Positions 23,181 through 28,568 of a DNA stretch of 28,568 bases are shown here, piece by piece. Under the pieces are notes generated by a model. That model saw only the letters and a list, made by a program, of their open reading frames with translations. It ran no database searches and was not told where the DNA came from. The stretch's first letter is position 1; every line of letters begins with the position of its first letter. Origin of the DNA: JAZGHN01 sp964496725 (GTDB lineage Bacteria; Chloroflexota; Dehalococcoidia; Dehalococcoidales; E44-bin46); assembly GCA_964496725.1 (NCBI GenBank), contig CAZCAS010000005.1, positions 1 to 28,568 on the forward strand, read 5' to 3'. Position numbers and translations under genes: made by a program.

Positions 23181-23272
23181 ATTTATATCATTATAAATTT
23201 TGCTATGTATACATTTTATGCCGTGATTGCCCAGAATGCAAGCTAGAACCTAGCGGGCACTAAGGAGGAAAA

Positions 23273-23617
23273 ATGTTTTGGAAAAAGAAGCCAGCAGTCT
23301 CAACAGAGGCTAAACCTCAGAAGGCGCCAAAACCCGCGGGGAAGAAGTTATCCCCAAAGGACATTTTGGCCAGCCAGATAGAGCAGCTCGGCCCGGGACA
23401 GAGCATCAGACATCAGCTACCAGAATTCTACGGAGGCGACTTAGTCATCATTGAGCCGAACCCTAACTACCCCAGCAAGGGACGAAAGTACACCATGAAC
23501 ATACAGAAAATGGTGAATGGCAAGCCCGTGGGGGAGGCAAACCTTTTCTGGGAGTCTAACAAGCCACGGGATATAGCTGCCTGGATTGTAGACCGGAATG
23601 GCGCGCTGGTAAGTTAA
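23273..23617 (+). CDS. Small basic protein of unknown function
   Basis: 114-aa protein. The first 30 residues are a flexible-looking K/P/A-rich basic tail (FWKKKPAVSTEAKPQK); the remaining 80 form a compact alpha/beta-like domain with DLVIIEPNPNYPSKGRKYTM, VGEANLFWES and a terminal IAAWIVDRNGALVS. I do not recognise the family. It has an excellent start (AAGGAGG 5 nt before ATG 23273), is divergent from the winged-helix regulator, and is probably controlled by it. It converges on miaA: the two TAA stops share the palindrome TTAA, a 4-nt overlap. Confidence 0.75.
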   Translation: MFWKKKPAVSTEAKPQKAPKPAGKKLSPKDILASQIEQLGPGQSIRHQLPEFYGGDLVIIEPNPNYPSKGRKYTMNIQKMVNGKPVGEANLFWESNKPRDIAAWIVDRNGALVS

Positions 23618-24552
23618 GTGAGGTCGGGTGTTATCTCCCCGCCAACGAATTTGGCCAGGGTGGCCGTGATTTCTGAATCCACATCACGCTCTGTATCAAA
23701 CCACGCAATCCTGCGGTCTTTCAACCTGAACCAAGCATACTGATGTCTGGCAACGCGGTGGGTCTCACCCTTCATTTGCTGGGTGGCAGCATCCAGGCTT
23801 AGCTCACCTTTAATAAACATGCCAATCTGCTTATAACCTATGCTAGACATAGAGGGCAGGTCAAGGTCATAACCCATATTCAGTAGCTTATTTACTTCAG
23901 CTACCAGGCCTCGCTCTATCATCTGGTCAACCCTTAAATCGATTCCCCGATACAGCCTGGCCCTGTCCATAGTTAGACCTATTATAAGGGTATCAAAAAG
24001 CGGCTCCTTCTTATATTGAACTTGAGAGAGCGAAGCCTCTGTACCTTTATGCACCTCAAGGGCCCGAATAATCCGGCGCACATTATGTCGGTCAATTCTC
24101 CTCGCCACCAGCGGGGCAACCCTCGCCAACTCCTGATAAAGCTCATCCACGCCCACCCTGGCTGCCTTCTCCTCCAAGATATGCCTGAACTTTACATCGG
24201 GAGGTACCCGTGGTATTCTCCATCCTTCCAGCACCGACCATACATATTGCCCACTGCCGCCCGCCAGGATAGCCAATCTGCTGCGTTGCTGGATGCCCTT
24301 GATAGCCCGGTAGGCCAGCTGTTGGTATCGAGCCAGACTGAAATCGTCATCAGGATCGACTATGTCGATGAGGTGGTGAGGAATAAGAAATAGTTCTTCA
24401 GGGGTCAGCTTTGCTGTACCAATATCCATATAGCGGTATATCTGTCGGCTATCAGCACTTACTATCTCACCATCAAAACCCTGGGCCAGTCGGATGGCTA
24501 GATGGCTCTTACCTACGCCAGTAGGACCAACTATAGCCACAAGACGATTCAT
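23614..24552 (-). CDS. miaA: tRNA dimethylallyltransferase
   Basis: Adds a dimethylallyl group to A37 of tRNAs reading U-starting codons, including tRNA-Ser. The length of 312 aa is typical. Landmarks are P-loop GPTGVGKS (9-16), the substrate motif DSRQIYR (34-40), IPHHLID, and GGSGQYVWSVLEGW; near the end come YKQIG and the RHQYAWFR tRNA-contact segment. The start at ATG 24552 overlaps the tpiA stop (ATGA). It is the last gene of the pgk operon. Both nearby tRNA-Ser genes have an A-rich anticodon 3' side compatible with this modification. Confidence 0.96.
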   Translation of the reverse strand: MNRLVAIVGPTGVGKSHLAIRLAQGFDGEIVSADSRQIYRYMDIGTAKLTPEELFLIPHHLIDIVDPDDDFSLARYQQLAYRAIKGIQQRSRLAILAGGSGQYVWSVLEGWRIPRVPPDVKFRHILEEKAARVGVDELYQELARVAPLVARRIDRHNVRRIIRALEVHKGTEASLSQVQYKKEPLFDTLIIGLTMDRARLYRGIDLRVDQMIERGLVAEVNKLLNMGYDLDLPSMSSIGYKQIGMFIKGELSLDAATQQMKGETHRVARHQYAWFRLKDRRIAWFDTERDVDSEITATLAKFVGGEITPDLT

Positions 24553-25313
24553 CTTGCCTGTCTAATTTCCGATGCTACTTGCACAATGCGCAAGAACTCA
24601 CTGGCTTTTAGGCTGGCTCCGCCAACCAAGGCACCATCTATCTCAGGTTGACTGATAAACTCGGAGGCATTAGCAGCATTAACACTGCCGCCATAGAGAA
24701 TACGCATCTTTTTAGCAATGCGCTCATTGTACAATCGGGCAACGCTGTAGCGAATAAAGCCGATGGTATCATTTGCCTGTTTGCCTATGGCTGCCTTGCC
24801 TGTACCAATAGCCCAAACCGGTTCATAGGCTATAATCAAGCTATCAACAGAACCTATCCCAGATAGAGACGAGCCTAGCTGCTCAGCTATTACTTCCTCT
24901 GTCTTCCCCACCTCATTCTCCTCCAATCTTTCGCCGATACAGAGAATGGGTTTAAGCCTAACTCTCAGCGCCGCCCGGACCTTCCTGTTAACAATCTCTC
25001 CCGTCTCTCTAAAATACTGTCTGCGCTCAGAGTGCCCTATGATAACAAAATCACACAGGCCGGCAAGCATCAAAGGCGAAACCTCTCCCGTATAAGCACC
25101 CTTTTCCTCGAAGTACAGGTTCTGTGCCCCCAACTTTATCGAGCTTCCCTTGAGCACCTCCTTCACCGCTGCCAGAGAAATAAACGGTGGGCATACTACC
25201 TTCTCAACACCGACGACTTCATCAAGTCCCCGGCGCATTTCACCGACCAATTCCACCGCCTCCCCTATCGTCGTATTCATCTTCCAATTACCGGCAATAA
25301 AAGGTACCCGCAT
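24549..25313 (-). CDS. tpiA: Triosephosphate isomerase
   Basis: Interconverts dihydroxyacetone phosphate and glyceraldehyde 3-phosphate in the cytosol. The 254-aa TIM barrel shows N9 and K11 (AGNWKMN), the electrophile H94 (IIGHSERR), the base E164 (AYEPVWAIGTG), and the phosphate loop LYGGSVNAAN with LVGGASL. The gene is 9 nt after apgM and overlaps miaA by 4 nt, giving a contiguous lower-glycolysis operon. Confidence 0.97.
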   Translation of the reverse strand: MRVPFIAGNWKMNTTIGEAVELVGEMRRGLDEVVGVEKVVCPPFISLAAVKEVLKGSSIKLGAQNLYFEEKGAYTGEVSPLMLAGLCDFVIIGHSERRQYFRETGEIVNRKVRAALRVRLKPILCIGERLEENEVGKTEEVIAEQLGSSLSGIGSVDSLIIAYEPVWAIGTGKAAIGKQANDTIGFIRYSVARLYNERIAKKMRILYGGSVNAANASEFISQPEIDGALVGGASLKASEFLRIVQVASEIRQAR

Positions 25314-25322
25314 CTTATCCTC

Positions 25323-26543
25323 TCAAGCACCAAACTTAGTTAGCTTCAGGGCATTAGCCATAGCCAACATCATAACATGAATCGCTGGGAACCGCCCCAG
25401 CCCACCACCAGAACAAGCCGACTCAGAAAACTGGCACACCTTGTCGGGACGGCACCACTCAGAACGTAGGAGGATAGGCACCGGGTGCCAGCTATGCCCC
25501 TTAAGCAAGGCTGGTGTGGAATGGTCCCCGGTAACCACAAGAACATCGGGCTTAATATCCACCAAGGTAGGTAAAGCTCTATCCAGCTCCTCTATAATCT
25601 TAACCTTTCGGTCAAAGTCACCATCTTCACCAGCAGCATCAGCACCCTTTACATGTACAAAGAAAAAGTCGTAATCGGCATAGTTCTTTTTCAGGGTCAA
25701 AAGCTCATCTTCAACGCTGGCTCCCGTCTTCAGAACATCCATGCCCACCAGTCCGGCCAGTCCCCGGTACATAGGATAACTGGCAATAGCTGCTGGCCTT
25801 AATTTATAAATCTCGCCTATGGTGGGAAACTGTGGGCACTGGGAAAAGCCACGGAGGAGAATCATATTGGCCGGATGATGCCCAGCAAGGGTTAGTTTAG
25901 CCTGAGCTACAAATTGATTAGCAATACTAGCAGTTCTAGCCGCCATCGCATGGATAGGGGCAATCTCCCTGGGAGCCACCCCTGTCTGTTGCGGGTCAGA
26001 ATCAGTGAGTTCAGCACGAAGTTCCCCACCTCCCCGAAATACCACTATAAAACGATGCTCCTTTACCGGAGAAACAAAGATTTTTACATTATCTATTACC
26101 AAGCCATCAAGCAAACGGCTCAGCTCAGTACACTTGTCGGTGGAGAGACGTCCTGCCCGTCGGTCAGTAACTAAACCAGCATCATCTACGGTACAGAAAT
26201 TCCCACGAGCGGCTATATCCTGCGGTTCAAGAGAAAAATCCACCCCCACTGCCTCTAGCACACCCCGCCCAACATTATAGGTAAAAGGATTATAACCAAA
26301 TAGAGCTAAGTGACCCGGGGCGCTTCCTGGAGTTATCCCCGGACTTACCGTGTCAATAACACCGCATATAGCCTCGGTCGCCAACTGGTCAAGGTTTGGT
26401 GTATTAGCCGTCTCCAGTTCCGTCTTGCCTGTTTGAGGACGCGGCAATCCCCCCAGCCCATCAATAACCAATAACACAATCCTAGCTGGTGAAGGTCTGG
26501 TTATTGTCTTTACCAGTTCCAAATCAGGTAATAACAACGTCAT
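25323..26543 (-). CDS. apgM: Archaeal-type 2,3-bisphosphoglycerate-independent phosphoglycerate mutase
   Basis: Converts 3-phosphoglycerate to 2-phosphoglycerate without bisphosphoglycerate, using two metals and a phosphoserine. The length of about 406 aa and the motifs match the archaeal branch of the alkaline-phosphatase superfamily rather than bacterial GpmI: IVLLVIDGLGGLP, the serine region TPGSAPGHLALFGYNP, VHVKGADAAGEDGD, and VTGDHSTP followed by KGHSWHPVPILL. The open frame reaches 26648, but that would overlap pgk. ATG 26543 gives the expected TLLLPDLELVKTI start with AAAGGGG 9 nt upstream and a 13-nt gap after the pgk stop, so it is preferred. Confidence 0.93.
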   Translation of the reverse strand: MTLLLPDLELVKTITRPSPARIVLLVIDGLGGLPRPQTGKTELETANTPNLDQLATEAICGVIDTVSPGITPGSAPGHLALFGYNPFTYNVGRGVLEAVGVDFSLEPQDIAARGNFCTVDDAGLVTDRRAGRLSTDKCTELSRLLDGLVIDNVKIFVSPVKEHRFIVVFRGGGELRAELTDSDPQQTGVAPREIAPIHAMAARTASIANQFVAQAKLTLAGHHPANMILLRGFSQCPQFPTIGEIYKLRPAAIASYPMYRGLAGLVGMDVLKTGASVEDELLTLKKNYADYDFFFVHVKGADAAGEDGDFDRKVKIIEELDRALPTLVDIKPDVLVVTGDHSTPALLKGHSWHPVPILLRSEWCRPDKVCQFSESACSGGGLGRFPAIHVMMLAMANALKLTKFGA

Positions 26544-26556
26544 ATAAGAAACCCCT

Positions 26557-27768
26557 TTAAGATTTCTCTTGTCGTGAATCTTTATCCAACAAGACTTCGA
26601 CCCCCGGCAACGCTCTGCCTGACAGAAACTTGAGCGAGGCACCACCACCCGTAGAGATGAAATCCATCTTATGGGCCAGCCCTGACTTAGTTACTATCTC
26701 AGCTGTGGAACCTCCCCCGATAACAGTAGTGGCTTCAAGAGCAGCTATAAGTTCAGTCATATCCTGGGTGCCCCTAGAAAACTGAGGTATCTCATATATA
26801 CCCATGGGACCATTCCAAAAAACTGTTCTACTCATTTGCAATACCTTGCCGAAGGTTTCTATAGTTTGGGTGCCTATATCTACAATCCTCGCTTGGGGTG
26901 GTATTTTCTCCACAGATACAATATCGACCTTGGCCTTAGGGCTAATCTCATCAGCAACAACCACATCAACAGGTAACAGAAAACATCTCTCCTCCTTGGC
27001 AACCTCTCCCTCCAATTTTGCCGCCATTTCTACCATATCCTCCTCCACCAAAGATAAGCCCACTTCGTAAGATTCAGCTTTTAAAAAGGTAGCAGCCATG
27101 CCACCACCAATCAAAACACAGTCTACCTTATCCATAATATTCTCTATCAGAGCAATCTTGTCACTTATCTTGGCTCCACCCAGAACTGCGATGAAAGGGT
27201 GGTCAGGATTCTTCAGAATACCGCTCAGGGTCTTGATCTCCTTCTCCAGTAGCAGCCCGGCTACCGCTGGCAGATAACTAGCAACGCCGACCACTGAGGC
27301 ATGGTTTCGATGGGCGGCACCGAAAGCATCGTTAACATATACATCAGCCAACCGGGCTAAAGACTGAGCAAAGGTAGCGTCATTCCTTTCTTCCTCAGGG
27401 TAGAAGCGAACGTTCTCCAGAAGTAAAACATTGCCATTGCTTAAATTTCCCACCGCTTTCTCCACCTCAGAACCAACACACTCTCTGACAAACTCGACTT
27501 TATGTCCTAAAATCTGGGACAGGCGTTGGACTACAACGGCTAATCGCAGTTTTTCAACAACCTTTCCTTTGGGCCGACCCAGATGGGAGCATAGAATAAT
27601 CTTAGCCCCTCGGTCAATAAGATACTTAATAGTAGGTACTACAGCTCGAATTCGACTATCATCAGTAATAACTCCTGATTCCTCGTCTAGTGGGACATTA
27701 AAATCAACTCTAACCAAGACCCGTTTATCGCTAACATCTATGTCCCTGATAGTCTTTTTTTCACTCAT
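26557..27768 (-). CDS. pgk: Phosphoglycerate kinase
   Basis: Transfers phosphate from 1,3-bisphosphoglycerate to ADP. At 403 aa the two-domain protein is complete: VRVDFNVPLDE, the SHLGRPKG substrate loop, LLLENVRFYPEE, the GGAKISDKI hinge, the nucleotide region NGPMGIYE, and GGGSTAE followed by STGGGASL. ATG 27768 follows GGGGGT by 4 nt. It is the first gene of pgk-apgM-tpiA-miaA, with a near-consensus promoter whose -35 is mirrored by the divergent exporter promoter. Confidence 0.98.
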   Translation of the reverse strand: MSEKKTIRDIDVSDKRVLVRVDFNVPLDEESGVITDDSRIRAVVPTIKYLIDRGAKIILCSHLGRPKGKVVEKLRLAVVVQRLSQILGHKVEFVRECVGSEVEKAVGNLSNGNVLLLENVRFYPEEERNDATFAQSLARLADVYVNDAFGAAHRNHASVVGVASYLPAVAGLLLEKEIKTLSGILKNPDHPFIAVLGGAKISDKIALIENIMDKVDCVLIGGGMAATFLKAESYEVGLSLVEEDMVEMAAKLEGEVAKEERCFLLPVDVVVADEISPKAKVDIVSVEKIPPQARIVDIGTQTIETFGKVLQMSRTVFWNGPMGIYEIPQFSRGTQDMTELIAALEATTVIGGGSTAEIVTKSGLAHKMDFISTGGGASLKFLSGRALPGVEVLLDKDSRQEKS

Positions 27769-27801
27769 TTTACCCCCAAAGTTGAATTAAGAAACCCACC
27801 A

Positions 27802-27830
27802 ATACTAACAGTGAAACTGACGGTTGTCAA
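27802..27830 (-). promoter_or_regulatory. Promoter of the pgk operon
   Basis: TTGACA (27825-27830), 17 bp, TAGTAT (27802-27807) on the minus strand; start near 27795, a leader of about 27 nt. Confidence 0.7.
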
Positions 27831-27855
27831 ACTAACCGCCATAAGCTAGTTTGAC
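27826..27855. promoter_or_regulatory. 9-bp inverted repeat joining two divergent -35 elements
   Basis: GTCAAACTA (27826-27834) and TAGTTTGAC (27847-27855) are perfect inverse copies around a 12-nt centre. Each arm contains most of the -35 box of one of the two divergent promoters, so a symmetric regulator bound here would affect both. Confidence 0.55.
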
Positions 27856-27879
27856 GCCATCACGTTCATTTGCTACACT
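27851..27879 (+). promoter_or_regulatory. Promoter of the small exporter gene
   Basis: TTGACG (27851-27856), 17 bp, TACACT (27874-27879); start near 27886, a leader of about 52 nt. Confidence 0.6.
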
Positions 27880-27937
27880 CGCTAAGTACCGTCTTCGGAC
27901 AAAACTACAATTATGAGGAATAAATACTAGGGAAAAC

Positions 27938-28432
27938 GTGTTTCTGGACAGTATTCTCAATACCCTTTTCAATCTAGGTTTCTCGAAGGAACTTATAGTA
28001 ACTGCCGTCTCCGCCTCACCGATAGTCGAGCTCCGAGGGGCGATACCACTGGCGATAAACAAGTTTGGCTTCTCCTGGCACTATGCCCTCCCCATGGCTA
28101 TTGCCGGCAACTTTATCCCTGTGCCCTTCCTGATGTTGTTCTTCGGCGCTATATCCAAGCGTCTTAGCAAAATCGGCATCTTTAAAAGATGGTTTAACTG
28201 GCTAGAGGAGCGCACCAGAAGACGGGGAAAGATCGTAAACAAGTATGAGCGAATTGGGCTGGCATTATTTGTGGCTATTCCCCTCCCGGGAAGTGGTGCC
28301 TGGACAGGCTCGCTTGCTGCTACAATTTTTAGAATGAAGTTCAAGCAGGCCCTATTATCTATCTTTATCGGAATTTGTATCGCAGGAGCAATTGTTACCT
28401 ACTTCTCTCTCCTCGCCGAAAGGGGAGCATAA
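27938..28432 (+). CDS. Small multidrug-export family membrane protein (COG2426-like)
   Basis: 164-aa inner-membrane protein. It matches the 'putative small multi-drug export' family by ASPIVELRGAIPLAINKFG near the start, a hydrophobic hairpin (YALPMAIAGNFIPVPFLMLFFG), a central basic loop (KRWFNWLEERTRRRG), and AIPLPGSGAWTGSLAA with the following helices. About four membrane segments are visible. The family name is historical and transport has hardly been tested. It starts at GTG 27938 with AGGGA just upstream, divergent from pgk. Confidence 0.88.
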   Translation: MFLDSILNTLFNLGFSKELIVTAVSASPIVELRGAIPLAINKFGFSWHYALPMAIAGNFIPVPFLMLFFGAISKRLSKIGIFKRWFNWLEERTRRRGKIVNKYERIGLALFVAIPLPGSGAWTGSLAATIFRMKFKQALLSIFIGICIAGAIVTYFSLLAERGA

Positions 28433-28470
28433 CTACAAGCACCCGGAACTCAGGGCTAAAAGCATTTATC

Positions 28471-28499
28471 TTGACCTCGCCTTCAGCTCGTGCTACATT
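28471..28499 (+). promoter_or_regulatory. Promoter of tRNA-Arg
   Basis: TTGACC (28471-28476), 17 bp, TACATT (28494-28499); start near 28506, about 10 nt before the tRNA. Confidence 0.6.
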
Positions 28500-28515
28500 T
28501 TAATATAAATAAACC

Positions 28516-28568
28516 GTCCCTGTAGCTCAGTGGATAGAGCGGCTGCCTTCTAAGCAGCGGGTCGTGGG
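28516..28568 (+). tRNA. tRNA-Arg(TCT), cut by the window edge
   Basis: The 5' 53 nt of a cloverleaf: acceptor strand GTCCCTG, D-arm GCTCAGTGGATAGAGC, anticodon stem GCTGC/GCAGC with loop CTTCTAA (anticodon TCT, codons AGA/AGG), and the start of the variable loop. The T-arm lies beyond the window. Confidence 0.9.

Noticed and set aside
26544..26648. N-terminal extension of apgM by 35 residues
   Set aside because: It overlaps pgk coding sequence, is rich in Cys/Arg/Ser unlike the family, and ATG 26543 with AAAGGGG gives the normal N-terminus.
1..28568. CRISPR arrays, transposases, riboswitches, rRNA
   Set aside because: No regularly spaced repeats, transposase motifs, conserved riboswitch cores or rRNA segments were seen in either strand.

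Overview
The window is a dense, mostly housekeeping stretch of a bacterial chromosome that fits an anaerobic Chloroflexota of the Dehalococcoidia type. The supporting points are an LL-diaminopimelate aminotransferase beside dapF, an archaeal-type phosphoglycerate mutase inside a pgk-tpiA operon, an archaemetzincin, an archaeal EhaR-like HAD protein, and an EF-P with arginine at position 32. The taxonomy is inferred from gene content recognised by eye; no database was searched.

Layout: (1) 1-476, the 3' part of clpP (+). (2) 477-6507, a tight minus-strand operon read xerC > Xaa-Pro peptidase > efp > PHP phosphoesterase > PurN-like formyltransferase > EhaR-like HAD > PfkB kinase, with gaps of 3-7 nt or short overlaps. 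(3) 6560-8484, a minus-strand cassette with its own strong promoter: a 76-aa protein followed by a GHKL (HSP90-like) ATPase whose reading frame is broken by one base. It separates topA from xerC. (4) 8647-11900, dprA-topA (-). (5) 11975-12749, two tRNA-Ser genes (GGA and CGA) flanking an AT-rich orphan ORF. (6) 12848-14859, a cation exchanger (+) converging on a surface-anchored CARDB-like protein (-). (7) 15088-18129, a beta-CASP metallo-hydrolase and a LOG-family protein (+), facing an archaemetzincin and a GYD-domain protein (-). (8) 18291-19094, a CAT-anticodon tRNA (+) and a VOC protein (-) followed by a long hairpin. (9) 19378-22632, a dapF-dapL-hflX operon (-). (10) 22843-23617, a winged-helix regulator and a divergent small protein sharing an operator-like promoter region. 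(11) 23614-27768, a pgk-apgM-tpiA-miaA operon (-), divergent from a small membrane exporter (27938-28432), with a truncated tRNA-Arg at the right edge.

Sigma-70 type promoters with mostly 17-bp spacers stand in front of most transcription units, and several place the predicted transcript start within about 10 nt of the start codon. The main points for follow-up are the GHKL cassette and its frameshift, the orphan ORF between the tRNA-Ser genes, an apparent ATT start for hflX, the paired repeats in front of the winged-helix gene, and the mirrored divergent promoter between pgk and the exporter gene. No rRNA, CRISPR array, transposase or prophage structural gene was found. No stretch over 300 bases lacks a gene; the longest gaps are 18363-18644 and 19095-19377.
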